Translations under genes and position numbers: made by a program | The notes under the pieces: model-generated | Database searches by the model: none | What the model was told of the DNA's origin: nothing | What the model saw: only the letters and a program-made list of their open reading frames with translations | Shown here: one piece after another, positions 32,711 through 41,483 of the stretch | Numbering within the stretch: the first letter of the stretch is position 1 | How the letters are laid out: each line of letters begins with the position of its first letter | From: SZUA-100 sp965248135 | GTDB taxonomy: Bacteria > Pseudomonadota > Alphaproteobacteria > Rhizobiales > Rhizobiaceae | Assembly (NCBI GenBank): GCA_965248135.1 | Contig: CBDFIN010000012.1 | Coordinates: forward strand, 1,550,001-1,614,000 | Direction of reading: 5' to 3' | DNA length: 64,000 nt

Positions 32711-34753
32711 CTATTCATCGTCATTACCTCCTGTTTCATCACCACTGATCAACCCTTTTTCTGCCAACCGCTTCCTCAGTTGCTCAAATGACTCCTCACC
32801 ATGAGCTGAGGGGGTTTCTTGAAAGAATGAGCCGATTTCTTTGTAAACAGCCAGATTGACCTCCAGAGGGGATTTGGGGTCTGCACCAAGTGCTTTCAGA
32901 CTTTGATTCATCACGCTTTCATTGGCCTTGATGGGTGTCTCCCCGAAATGGCTGATAAATTTGTTGATATGAATGAGTTTGTGCAATTCCCCTTCACTAT
33001 AAAACGTTGCATCCAAACCACGAGAACCGCCCAAAAGAGCATTGGTGATTTGTTCAAATTTCTTCTGGTAGGGTCGAGGGGGATGCAATTTGAAATCATA
33101 GCCCAGATAGTGTTCAAATCCGTTTTGTAGATAAGTCGAACGTGGCCCAGCAAAATGTGACCTGAGACGTAGTTCTGACAAGGTTGTACCTGGTGGCAGA
33201 GTTTCTGACCAACCGTTTTTGGTGGAAATAATGATTTCGCCATTCGGTCCACTGTGAAAGAAAACGCCGCCCTTTCCCTCCAGCTTGTGGTTTTCATCGT
33301 AGCTGAGGGTTTTGGTTTCGCCGGTTTCGGGATCGGTGACCGTGCCTCGCCCTTGTTTGAGTGCGTCTTTGGCCTCGGCACTGCCGGTTACGTGACGGGA
33401 ACTGTGTAGGACTTTGTGGATTTTGCTTTTTTCTTCATCGGTAAATTCTGATGAATTATCAACATGGGTGATAAAATCAGAAAATACCCCAATCATTGAT
33501 GCTGAACCAAGGTTCAAATGGGCAGAATTCAAAAGTTTGGTTACTACTTCGGATTTCCCTGGCACCGTGTTTTGTAAGGTGCTGATCATGCCGATGACTT
33601 TGTCCAATCGGACTTTCATTTCGGGAGATCTGACCAGTCCCTTCAATGCGTTCAAGGCCCCGATATTGCCGCCGTGTTCCGACTTGAGCGGTTCGGGGTA
33701 ATTGGCTTTGATGATTTGGAAATCAGCGTTTTTGGTCGCTTCTGCAGAATGTTCCTTTTCAGCTGCCTTTTGAAGTTTGGGAGTCTTGGTTCTTTCGGCA
33801 ACAATTTTTGCGTCGGTGGTGGCAATTTCCTGTTCCCCGTCATCGATAGTCCGATCTTTTTCCACCTCCTGGCTTTGCAAAGCGGCGGCCTCAGTTTTAT
33901 TGGTGGTAATGGTTTCTTTCTTTTCAGCAATCTTTACCAGCTTCTGATCGACCTCGGTTTCATTTCCGTTCTCGGTCAAAAACAGTTCCACATCTGGGCG
34001 AATATTCTCAGGCTGCTCACTGGTGATCTGGTAGGTTTCGTCCAACTCTTGGGCTTCTCTCTCCATTTTCAAACACCCTTGAGCGGCCAGCTCGTGAGGT
34101 TGGCAATCGGGAAGGTTTTCAGCAATCCAGGGCGTAATTTCGGCCAATCGGGCTTGATCTAGACCTGAGTCCAAATTGGAATTTTTGTCGGGTAAAGCCG
34201 CCAGTAGTTTTTTTCCGGCGGGATGCTGCCCAGCAATTTGCTGAACCAGCTGCTGCTGTGGAGTTGACAATTCTGGGTAGTGATGGACAACGGCTTCGAA
34301 CTGCTCGTCCATCAACTGGAAGATGTTTTGTGAATTTGAATTCGAACCAACAATCATTAACCGACTGTCAACGGCTTGCAGTTCCAGCATAAAGAGTTCC
34401 AGTGGTTGTTGGTTAGAATTTTCATCTAATCCTAATCGCCTGAGTTTAACCTGAACCAGATTCAGTAATGTTTGAGGATTTTGGTCTTCCAAGGCTTCGA
34501 GATCAAAGCCAGCTTGGGTAAAGCTCCCAAAGTACTTAATGAGTTGGGGCTCATGTTGTGGCGACACAGCCAGCGAATTTTGCAAAGCATAACGCTGCCA
34601 CCAAGCCTCCAGGTTTTCTGGTTGATTCTCAGCTTGGTGTTCGGTTTGTCGAACCTGAGCCGCTTGGTGGTGAGCTATTTGTGGATCATACGGCGGACCC
34701 ATCGGGCGGGCTGGTTTTGAAGATTCGAAAGCCGATGTGTTTTCAATGTTCAT
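32711..34753 (-). CDS. Large unknown protein (about 680 residues), low-complexity hydrophilic
   Basis: The family is not recognised. From the ATG near 34753 it starts MNIENTSAFESSKPARPMGP, then a glutamine-rich N-terminal third. A charged, coiled-coil-like stretch follows near residues 280-350 (IAEKKETITTNKTEAAALQS), and a more compact C-terminal half (VFFHSGPNGEIIISTKNGWS, then AGPRSTYLQNGFEHYLGYDF). There is no signal peptide or membrane segment. It is the last of three long minus-strand genes in an AT-rich block. The composition resembles a secreted or structural protein, but that is only an impression. Confidence 0.6.
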   Translation of the reverse strand: MNIENTSAFESSKPARPMGPPYDPQIAHHQAAQVRQTEHQAENQPENLEAWWQRYALQNSLAVSPQHEPQLIKYFGSFTQAGFDLEALEDQNPQTLLNLVQVKLRRLGLDENSNQQPLELFMLELQAVDSRLMIVGSNSNSQNIFQLMDEQFEAVVHHYPELSTPQQQLVQQIAGQHPAGKKLLAALPDKNSNLDSGLDQARLAEITPWIAENLPDCQPHELAAQGCLKMEREAQELDETYQITSEQPENIRPDVELFLTENGNETEVDQKLVKIAEKKETITTNKTEAAALQSQEVEKDRTIDDGEQEIATTDAKIVAERTKTPKLQKAAEKEHSAEATKNADFQIIKANYPEPLKSEHGGNIGALNALKGLVRSPEMKVRLDKVIGMISTLQNTVPGKSEVVTKLLNSAHLNLGSASMIGVFSDFITHVDNSSEFTDEEKSKIHKVLHSSRHVTGSAEAKDALKQGRGTVTDPETGETKTLSYDENHKLEGKGGVFFHSGPNGEIIISTKNGWSETLPPGTTLSELRLRSHFAGPRSTYLQNGFEHYLGYDFKLHPPRPYQKKFEQITNALLGGSRGLDATFYSEGELHKLIHINKFISHFGETPIKANESVMNQSLKALGADPKSPLEVNLAVYKEIGSFFQETPSAHGEESFEQLRKRLAEKGLISGDETGGNDDE

Positions 34754-34836
34754 GCACCCAGATATTCCCACTAGTTTACACGAAAACGTCCTTATTTTCA
34801 AATATTTGGATAGTTTTTATAAAGTCCGACAACTGT

Positions 34837-35784
34837 TCAGGGCGTTTTTCGTCCCTTGAGCGAGTCAGAAATATTTTTGGCACCAACATTAAGTCCGTGG
34901 AGGGCTAGGGTATCGGCTCTTCGCTTGAGTAACTCATATTGAGCTTCGTCAGATTTAGGAACCACCACCACAATATCACGAACCACTCGACCGCCATCAC
35001 AATAGATAGTCGCAGTGATATGGCCCCCATAGCTGTTGTCGAATTGAGGTTGAGGTAAAAAATGATACCCACAAACCCGGTCTTCACTGATAAATTGAGC
35101 GGGGATAGGTTTGTCGGCAAAATCGTAAACTCTAATAAGGCGATTTTGAATACGTGGGAAACCCAACTGGTAGGTAATTTCGTTACCAGCAGCTGCGTAG
35201 CTTATGAAAGACGAACAACCGGCCACACCACCCATAAATTTAGCTGCCCGATCACACCGAAAGAGTCGCTCCCGAGGGGTTATCTTGGTCAAATGGTAGG
35301 TGCTTGGCAATTTAGCAACGGGTATGACTGACTGTGTATTGGAAGCGGTTGTCGTGGTGCTGGCTAATAAAGTTTGTCGTTGGGTTGATGAGAGTCTGCC
35401 AGTTTGTTGGCTCCCCAACGACTGTTGAAACTGCTTAATCGCGGTCTTGGTCTTGCCTCCCATCAAGCCATCTACAGCTCCGGGGTCAAAGCCCCGGTTT
35501 GCCAAAGCTTGCTGAATATTGAGGACTTCCGAATTTTGAGGGTTGGTGGCCTGAGCTGCCCGTCTGACTTTTAATCTAGAACGTATTTTTCGCTTCTTTT
35601 TGGAGTTGGCTTTTTGGGATTTAGCCACAATAGCAGCTCCAATACCAACAATCACTCCAATGGCGATGGCTCGTTTAAGTTTTTTATTTCCAGCAGTAGC
35701 GGATTCTATAGTAGATGCAAGAAATGTGATTGATATCAATACGGATAGTATTCTAGTTGGGTATCCCAAGCGAATGAAGTTCAA
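34837..35784 (-). CDS. Exported protein with peptidoglycan-binding domain
   Basis: A 315-residue protein with a signal peptide or membrane anchor (residues ~8-32, ILSVLISITFLASTIESATA), a glycine-rich hydrophobic stretch and a basic linker (KKKRKIRSRLKVRR). A PG_binding_1 domain at about residues 88-125 reads NIQQALANRGFDPGAVDGLM, then KTAIKQFQQSLG. The C-terminal ~150 residues contain four or five cysteines (FRCDRAAKF, AGCSSFISY, RVCGYHF, IYCDGG) and probably form a disulphide-stabilised periplasmic domain. No catalytic motif is evident. It lies between two other unassigned exported or helical proteins. Confidence 0.75.
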   Translation of the reverse strand: MNFIRLGYPTRILSVLISITFLASTIESATAGNKKLKRAIAIGVIVGIGAAIVAKSQKANSKKKRKIRSRLKVRRAAQATNPQNSEVLNIQQALANRGFDPGAVDGLMGGKTKTAIKQFQQSLGSQQTGRLSSTQRQTLLASTTTTASNTQSVIPVAKLPSTYHLTKITPRERLFRCDRAAKFMGGVAGCSSFISYAAAGNEITYQLGFPRIQNRLIRVYDFADKPIPAQFISEDRVCGYHFLPQPQFDNSYGGHITATIYCDGGRVVRDIVVVVPKSDEAQYELLKRRADTLALHGLNVGAKNISDSLKGRKTP

Positions 35785-35878
35785 TATTTTTCTCCCTCAT
35801 ATACCTAATCAAGGCTATAGTACTCTACTGGTGGATTTAATAAAAGTCATTATCCACATAAACGGTTCGCTGCGCAAC

Positions 35879-36382
35879 TTAACTATTGGCCAAAATGTAC
35901 CGTTCGGCTTCATCCAGAATAGCATCTTGTCGGGCTATTGACTGCTGGCGTTGTAGGATCAATCGACCGTTAACCGCCAATATTTGAGCCAAAACCTTTC
36001 CGTTCTCATCCAAAATTTGGGCTTGCTTGTTGAGAATAACGCCTTGGGCCGCTAAACGTTCTCGCAATGCTGTCAATACTCGTTCTTGTTCGGCAATGAT
36101 CCGGTCTTGCTCTGCTAATATTTCATCCTGTCGCTGGAGCGTTTCTTCCTGAGCGGCAATCCGTTCGTTTGATTGGTCTCGTTTGCAAGCTCTGAGATGA
36201 TTGATTTTCTCCGGCTTGGTTCCATCCAAAGCTTTTGCTTCCGCCATACAATCTCGAACCTGACTGTTGGTGGTATTGGCCGCTAGTAAAATCGGTGCTT
36301 TGTCCTCAGCCAGAGTTGCCTCCGCTGCCATCGCTCCAAGCATCACTGCACCTGCGAGAGCCGATTTATCGATTTTTCCCAT
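35879..36382 (-). CDS. Exported coiled-coil protein
   Basis: From the ATG at 36382 the protein starts MGKIDKSALAGAVMLGAMAA, a signal peptide ending near AEATLAED. The mature part has one cysteine pair (RDCMAEAKALD, LRACKRDQ) and then ~100 residues of heptad-type repeats (QDEILAEQDRIIAEQERVLT, and similar) forming a long coiled coil. An upstream in-frame extension to 36514 has no signal-peptide logic. It is probably a periplasmic structural or spacer protein and may act with the peptidoglycan-binding protein encoded next to it. Confidence 0.65.
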   Translation of the reverse strand: MGKIDKSALAGAVMLGAMAAEATLAEDKAPILLAANTTNSQVRDCMAEAKALDGTKPEKINHLRACKRDQSNERIAAQEETLQRQDEILAEQDRIIAEQERVLTALRERLAAQGVILNKQAQILDENGKVLAQILAVNGRLILQRQQSIARQDAILDEAERYILANS

Positions 36383-36519
36383 TTTCAAAGAAGTTAGATA
36401 AGTAACTCTATTTTCTAGGGATTTTGTTGATTTTGTCAAACTTTCTTGACAGAAAATCGAAAATGACATCACCGGCGATTGAGCGTTTTTGCAAGTCAAT
36501 GGTATTTTGGACATTTTGA

Positions 36520-37372
36520 TTAGCCCTTTGTTTGATTGGGTTTTGAGGAATTGTTGACAAACTGCTGAAGTAGGCCGGACTGCCTTTTGCTCATCTCCAG
36601 TAAATCCGAGAAATTTCGCTCCAGATTATGTACTGACGATTGAAGTTTTTGGATTTGGGATTCCAGAGTTTGGGCTTCTGAAAGGAAATTATCTGGAGAA
36701 CTGGTCGTTGTTGTTTTTGACCTGCGATATCGCCTGCTGGCCGGTGGTTTTTGGAAAACGTCATGCTCAAGGGCAAGTTGTTGTGCCTCATGCAGGGTAA
36801 TACCCAAGTATTCCATTGTGGCTTGTGGAGTTTTGTGACCCAGAAGCAGGGTGAGATATTCGATCTTGACCCCTTGGCCAAACATATAAACCGGCTTGCT
36901 CCGGCGAAGTGAATGAGTGCTGTAAGAAAACGGGATCAAGGTTGATTAATTCTGCCCAACGCTTGACCAGACATCGGTAGACGCAGGGTGATATGGGTGA
37001 GCTGGTGTCCGTCTTCTTGCCTGTAAAGAGAAAATCTGCACCAGACTTTCCACTGTAGCTGATCCACCGCTGGCAAGCCTCTTGGGTGGTGGGTGTGAGT
37101 ACTGGAAACACACCATGTGCAGTTTTGGTTTGCCGGAGGGAAAAGGTTCCACGAACCTCCCCATATTGGGTCATCACATCCGACACTTTGAGTTTGAGCA
37201 GATCGCTACAACGAAGCATGGTATCAATGCCGAGCATCAACAGACAAAGGTCATGCCATTGTTTTGAAGATTTCAGATGGTTGGTGATTTCATTGATCTG
37301 ATCTAGCGAAAATGCCAGCTTTTTACCTACCGTCCGACCCTTGTTCCAGGGTGGCGAGATTTCGGGTTCCAT
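36520..37372 (-). pseudogene. Tyrosine recombinase, split by a one-base frameshift
   Basis: The first frame runs from the ATG at 37372 and holds the N-terminal catalytic arginine in IDTMLRCSDLLKLKVSD. The second frame ends at 36520 and holds STHSLRRSKPVYMF (the H-x-x-R box) and LLGHKTPQATMEYLGI (histidine and nucleophile tyrosine). The frames meet at a T4 run near 36928 on the minus strand; removing one T joins DPV to SYSTHSLRR with a normal family sequence. The C-terminal tail is coiled-coil-like. It is a recent pseudogene, a frameshifted read, or possibly expressed by frameshifting. Confidence 0.8.
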
Positions 37373-37402
37373 GCAGATTGGGTTGAGGAAATAGGAATGA
37401 GT

Positions 37403-37552
37403 ATCGCTTCTTAGAAAAGCGATTGTATTCTACTATTTTGTGTAGGCTGGACAAAGGGCGGGAACCCTGATTGATATGGGAATTCACGTGGTTTTAGATG
37501 AAGAAAGCGTTAAGAAACAATGCTTTGAGCATATCGCTTTTCTAAAAAGCAA
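37403..37552. promoter_or_regulatory. Paired inverted-repeat sites in a divergent promoter region
   Basis: ATCGCTTCTTAGAAAAGCGAT at 37403-37423 has 7-bp perfect arms. A related site, TCGCTTTTCTAAAAAGCAA, lies at 37534-37552. They lie between the minus-strand tyrosine recombinase start and a small plus-strand open frame. Two similar palindromes 130 bp apart suggest operators for a regulator that controls the recombinase, or recombinase core sites. Confidence 0.45.
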
Positions 37553-37557
37553 GTGCT

Positions 37558-37740
37558 ATGATCAAGCCCCATCACCAAAAACTCATGATTTCCAAAGAAA
37601 TTACCAATTTCCTCGAAAGCAATTATCCACTCATCCGTGCCTGGGTAGAACACAATGAAGCCCATCGTCGCCAACTGGCACAAGACCTGATCGAAAGCCA
37701 ACGTAACTCAAGAACCTGTTGGTTTTGGGGAGTTTTGTAA
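37558..37740 (+). CDS. Possible small protein (60 residues or fewer)
   Basis: The frame from ATG 37558 (or 37585) encodes MISKEITNFLESNYPLIRAW followed by a charged helix and ends FWGVL. Its composition is protein-like and it begins 6 bp after a palindromic site, but I recognise no family. An overlapping open frame on the other strand makes it less certain. Confidence 0.35.
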   Translation: MIKPHHQKLMISKEITNFLESNYPLIRAWVEHNEAHRRQLAQDLIESQRNSRTCWFWGVL

Positions 37741-38029
37741 TCAGGTGGAATAACAAGCTAATCTGAACCGATAATTGCTTCTCGCCTCAAACTTAGTAGC
37801 GGCAATACACACCGTCTCCGGCAAAACCGCCGCCAACAGCAGAATAGCCATTCTTTCGGCAAATTCTGTTCAGACCCTCACTTTTTAAATAGCGCTCAGC
37901 ATCATTTGCGCTGCCAGCTGAAACTTTGAAGCGAATCTCACCTGTACTCCCACCGCTTCCTTTGCAATATACAATACACTGATATCGAGTAGCGGCCAAA
38001 ATTATAGATTTCTCAAGCTTGGGAATAAC

Positions 38030-39414
38030 GTAATTACTCACCCCCCAATATTCGGGCATTTTTCGCCCTGATTTCAGGATATTGTTGTCAAGATTGTCTG
38101 AAACTGGGATTTTCCGGAGAGTTTGCCGGTGTCGACCACGGTTCTGACGGCGCAATCGCCTTGTGCTGCCCACATTGAGCGGAAGCCGTTGGTGACTTTG
38201 CGCTGAATAACGGCCGGTCGTAGCGCCCGCTCACATGCATTGTTGGTTACTTCAACTTCGGCTGGATAATCAAGAAAGGTCAGCAGTCGCGGGCTGGCTC
38301 TGGCCAGCTTGGCGCGTACTGTTTCGGCGATTTGGCATTCGGGACTGGTGGCCAGAATGTCGGCAAGTGTGTTCTCCAATGCGCGCTTTTTGGCTTTCAG
38401 CGTGCTGGCAGCAAAGTCGGTGATGGTGCGCGCCAGTGTGAACACCTTGTCCAGCCACAGCTTGAGGCGAAACGGAACCATGTCGTCGCTTACCTCAACC
38501 GCATAAGCGATATCTCGCGCCAGATGAGCAAGGCAGGTCTGATGATGGTGGCCGTGGTTTTGCTGAGCCGAATACCCGTCCGACAACCAGAGCTTTGGCC
38601 GGTAATCGCCCATCACATCACGCACTACCTGCGCTGCCCGGGAAAGCTGCGCCTCATGAACAATTGCCGCACTGCTCATGAATACCCAATGATATCCGTT
38701 GAGGCCCTCAATGCGAATGCCGGTTTCATCGGAGGCGACCACATCAGCACGACGTAGGTCCTTGATGATGGCAGCTTTCCTGCCTGCAAACGGCACATGC
38801 GAGCGCTTCAGCATGTTCGCCAGCGCACCCTGGCTGATTTTGACACCGAACAGATCGCTCAACATGCCTTCCAATCGCGCAAATGAGATGGCCTGAAAGG
38901 TCTTCAGATAAAGTGTCAAAGCATGCAGCCGGAGGCCAAAGGGAGAACCTTGTGCGGCTTTCGGCAATGGGGCTTTCACCTTCGATGAACAGTGCGGGCA
39001 ACACACGCACAACCGCCGTAGACGCCGCACAAATGGTTTGATCGGCGGTACTTCGATCTCATCATATTCGCCAATCACATCACCCGCCAGATCAGCATCC
39101 AGATGCCCATGACACTTAGGGCAAACATCAGGCCGGTGATCGACAGTCTCGTCCGGGTTCTCATATAACGCACGACTATGGCCTTCATGTCCGGGCTTTG
39201 CACCGCCCGGTTTGGCATGTTCGCGGCGGGCTTTCCTGTCTGTTGAAGGTGGCTTTGATGATGTCCGTGAAGTCTTCGCCGGCCCTTGCAACTTTGCTTG
39301 AAGCGCCAAATACGCTTCAACCAGCTCTGCCTTGCTCAACCGTGCCAAATCATCCCGATTCATTCCCCCATAGATTCAGAACAGCACGGGTTTGGCAAGG
39401 GGGTGAGTAATTAC
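38030..39414 (-). mobile_element. IS66-family element with a single transposase gene (ISBst12-like)
   Basis: Both ends read GTAATTACTCACCCCC inward, at 38030 and 39414. They are flanked by an 8-bp duplication GGAATAAC at 38022-38029 and 39415-39422, as expected for IS66. Only tnpC is present; tnpA and tnpB are absent, which is typical of the ISBst12 subgroup. The length is 1385 bp. Confidence 0.93.
38074..39363 (-). CDS. IS66-family transposase TnpC
   Basis: A 429-residue transposase. It has an N-terminal helix and zinc-finger region (CPKCHGHLDADL, then CVCCPHC), the DDE core with VASDETGIRIEGLNGYHWVF and LWLSDGYSAQQNHGHHHQTC, and the C-terminal VEVTNNACERALRPAVIQRK. The frame is open to a stop 44 bp inside the left end. 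A decayed relative with very similar sequence lies at 59.6-60.3 kb, so this family has been present at least twice in the region. Confidence 0.93.
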   Translation of the reverse strand: MNRDDLARLSKAELVEAYLALQAKLQGPAKTSRTSSKPPSTDRKARREHAKPGGAKPGHEGHSRALYENPDETVDHRPDVCPKCHGHLDADLAGDVIGEYDEIEVPPIKPFVRRLRRLCVCCPHCSSKVKAPLPKAAQGSPFGLRLHALTLYLKTFQAISFARLEGMLSDLFGVKISQGALANMLKRSHVPFAGRKAAIIKDLRRADVVASDETGIRIEGLNGYHWVFMSSAAIVHEAQLSRAAQVVRDVMGDYRPKLWLSDGYSAQQNHGHHHQTCLAHLARDIAYAVEVSDDMVPFRLKLWLDKVFTLARTITDFAASTLKAKKRALENTLADILATSPECQIAETVRAKLARASPRLLTFLDYPAEVEVTNNACERALRPAVIQRKVTNGFRSMWAAQGDCAVRTVVDTGKLSGKSQFQTILTTIS

Positions 39415-39614
39415 GGAATAACAGGTCTTTGCGAAAAGTTGCTGTTGGGACTTGGCATGATGAAGTACTCAGCTTTGATACTATCAATAGCGAATGCCGG
39501 TGTGATCGTAACCCCAATCAGTGCCGCCAAAACAACAAACTCTTTTTTCATCAGCCTTCTCCCTATTGCAGAAATTTAGTAGAATTTTACACTACTGATT
39601 CCAGTTTGAGCAAT

Positions 39615-39630
39615 TGGGGGAAATCCCCCA
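39615..39630. promoter_or_regulatory. G/C-armed palindrome, copy 1
   Basis: TGGGGGAAATCCCCCA has 7-bp complementary arms around two A residues. It lies between the stop codon of luxR copy 1 and the start of the small secreted gene on the same strand. The same 16-mer recurs at 41302-41317 and 45297-45312. It is a candidate binding site for the neighbouring LuxR proteins. Confidence 0.6.
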
Positions 39631-39639
39631 TGTAGATTA

Positions 39640-40392
39640 TCAAGGGGTGATAAGTCCCAAAGCCATTGCTTTGGCTATCGCTTGTGGGGTCGTCGTTGCA
39701 TTAAGTTTTCTTTTGGCTGCATGAATCTGTTTGTCGATGGTCTTGATATGTATTCCAAGAATTGAGGCTATTTGTTTCGTCCGTTTTCCTTTAGCCAACC
39801 ATAACAAGCACTCCCTCTCACGTGGTGAAAGCTCATACTGATTATTAAACAGTGTTTGCCGATCACAAAACGCATGGAAAAGATCTGCATAAAGCTCAAA
39901 CATTGGCCCGTTGGATCGCCAAAGAGTGACATGTTCAATTTCACTCATTTCAGCAGACCCGGAAAAGCTAATGCCACCTTTTCCACCTTTGATGTCACGA
40001 ACGGGAATCGTAACTCCAAGTTTTAAACCAAAATCCCGGGCTTCATAATGCATAGAAGATATTCGATTGCCCAGATTGCCCGCATCTGCATCAGCAAACA
40101 AGTCGGCCCATAACAATGGCGTTGTAGATTTGAAACAATGGTGCACGGCTGCATTGAATTGCATGTATTCGTTTTCCAGATAACGCTGCATCCACTCGTC
40201 AGGATATCCGCTTACCCAAAACATTTCCTCAAGGGGTGTATCGGTTGGGTAGGCTGGAAACACACCATAAACTGCTTTGTCGTAACCAAACTCGGCTATC
40301 GTATTCAGCAGGTGGTTTCGTTGTAGATCGGGGTCTGTAGCGGTATTCAGAGCTTCAATAAATTCCAGTGTTGCTTGAGTAAGATTTTGCAT
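39640..40392 (-). CDS. LuxR-family regulator with autoinducer-binding-type domain (copy 1)
   Basis: About 250 residues from the ATG at 40392, preceded by GGAGGGGG. The N-terminal ~160 residues match the autoinducer-binding fold: YGVFPAYP, TTPLLWADLF, HYEARDFGLKLGVTIPVR and GGKGGISFSG. The C-terminal HTH is LSPRERECLLWLAKGKRTKQ, then HIKTIDKQIHAAKRKLNATT. There is no luxI synthase gene in the window, so this is a LuxR solo here. It is encoded directly downstream of an MFS-like gene and directly upstream of a palindrome and a secreted-protein gene. Confidence 0.9.
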   Translation of the reverse strand: MQNLTQATLEFIEALNTATDPDLQRNHLLNTIAEFGYDKAVYGVFPAYPTDTPLEEMFWVSGYPDEWMQRYLENEYMQFNAAVHHCFKSTTPLLWADLFADADAGNLGNRISSMHYEARDFGLKLGVTIPVRDIKGGKGGISFSGSAEMSEIEHVTLWRSNGPMFELYADLFHAFCDRQTLFNNQYELSPRERECLLWLAKGKRTKQIASILGIHIKTIDKQIHAAKRKLNATTTPQAIAKAMALGLITP

Positions 40393-40457
40393 GGGCAATT
40401 CCCCCTCCGCAATTTCTCAGTTGCTATTCAATAGCTGATTGGAGAAAAGTTTGACAC

Positions 40458-41330
40458 CTAATTATCTATTTTAGGTTGTAGCCATAAGGCCACCATCGCC
40501 GGAACTACGGTAGCAAAAATGGCAATTGCGAATATCGTGTGTCCATATTCTGCCAAGATGAGGCCACCCATGGCTCCGCCCAGCGCCAATCCTAAAAGAT
40601 ACAATGCGGCTTTAATTTGAGGGGAGGATTGTTGTTTGCTGGAAGAGTTTCCCGCCAGATATAAAGGAAGAAACACAAATAGAAAGAAGCTATTAGCAAG
40701 CAACATAATGGCAAAGGTAACACCGGAGCTTGTTAAATAAACAGCGGCACCTGTCACCGCACTAACAATCAGACTTATTAATGACCAATGTGCGGTTCGA
40801 TTGGTAGCTATAGCGCTCGGTATGGCTGACCCAAATGCCGAAAAGACAAGGCTTGCAAGCAGGAGAGTTTCCAAAAAGGGAACCGAAATTTGACGGCCAA
40901 GAATCTCTATAAATGCCCAGAAGCCGCCCATTGCAACAAAAAAGGGCAGGTACAGGACATCCGTCCAACTGAATGAGCGCCTTAATAATATTGCACCAGA
41001 TCGGATGTCGGTAGGCCACAATTTATCAGCCATCAAAAAACACATGATCACAAAAGAAAGAAAAGCAATTTGCCAAATCACCAGTATCGAAAATACGGCT
41101 TTCAGAATTATGGCGAGAAGAGAGAGTATGAGGCCAATCGACATTGCCGGGCTAATTATCAATATTGGCTTTTTAAGCGAGAAGGCATGCTGGAGCCCAC
41201 GTGCCAATACCCCGCCAATCGAGAGACCAAGTATCCCGCAAGATGGTAGAACCAAACCCTGATCAATAGCCGGTTCATCTACTGATTCCAGTTTGAGCAA
41301 TTGGGGGAAATCCCCCATGCAAACTGTCAA
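40458..41330 (-). pseudogene. MFS-like membrane protein (copy 1), N-terminus replaced
   Basis: From about residue 30 onward this aligns with the second MFS-like gene: CGILGLSIGGVLARGLQHAF matches CGVLGWSTGTILARGIEDAF. Then FLPFFVAMGG.WAFIEI and LLANSFFLFVFLPLYL follow, with about seven remaining membrane helices. The ~100 N-terminal residues of the longer copy are missing. The first ~25 codons read across a LuxR-site palindrome and do not look like a transporter, so recombination fused the gene to a duplicated luxR downstream region. Function is probably lost. Confidence 0.75.
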
Positions 41331-41370
41331 GGGTTGATGAGTCCCAAAGCCATTGTTTTGTCGAATTTAG
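41279..41370 (-). repeat. Duplicated luxR 3' end plus palindrome (other copy at 39593-39675)
   Basis: About 85 bp starting CTACTGATTCCAGTTTGAGC is nearly the same at 39593 and 41279. It includes the palindrome and the last ten or so codons of a luxR gene (here KTMALGLINP then stop; MALGLITP in copy 1). The remnant shows that another luxR gene once stood at about 41.35 kb on the minus strand. Confidence 0.8.
41302..41317. promoter_or_regulatory. G/C-armed palindrome, copy 2
   Basis: This 16-mer, TGGGGGAAATCCCCCA, is identical to copy 1. It follows the luxR remnant and lies inside the 5' end of the truncated MFS-like reading frame, which is why that N-terminus does not look like a protein. Confidence 0.6.
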
Positions 41371-41405
41371 TAAACCTCTGATGCCCTCAACCTTCCCGCG
41401 ACAAT

Positions 41406-41424
41406 TATGAGGGTATCCCTCATA
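41406..41424. promoter_or_regulatory. Palindrome upstream of luxR copy 2
   Basis: TATGAGGGTATCCCTCATA has perfect 8-bp arms around TAT. It lies about 45-60 bp upstream of the start of luxR copy 2. It shares the G-rich left arm and C-rich right arm layout of the TGGGGGAAATCCCCCA sites. It may be the autoregulatory site of that LuxR protein. Confidence 0.55.
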
Positions 41425-41483
41425 GTAGAATCACTCTACAATGAGGGAATTGTTCTGTAATATACTTTTTGAAAGTAATTGGC

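Larger units (their letters stand above)
37793..39551 (-). pseudogene. Small secreted protein gene split by an IS66 element
   Basis: The 5' part (39551-39415) encodes a signal peptide MKKEFVVLAALIGVTITPAF followed by DSIKAEYFIMPSPNSNFSQ. The 3' part (38029-37793) encodes ILAATRYQCIVYCKGSGG through GGGFAGDGVYCRY. Removing the IS66 element and one 8-bp target duplication joins SQRPVIP to KLEKSII in frame, giving about 125 residues with several cysteines in the mature part. The function is unknown. A palindrome lies about 65-80 bp upstream of the start, just after the luxR stop codon. Confidence 0.85.
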
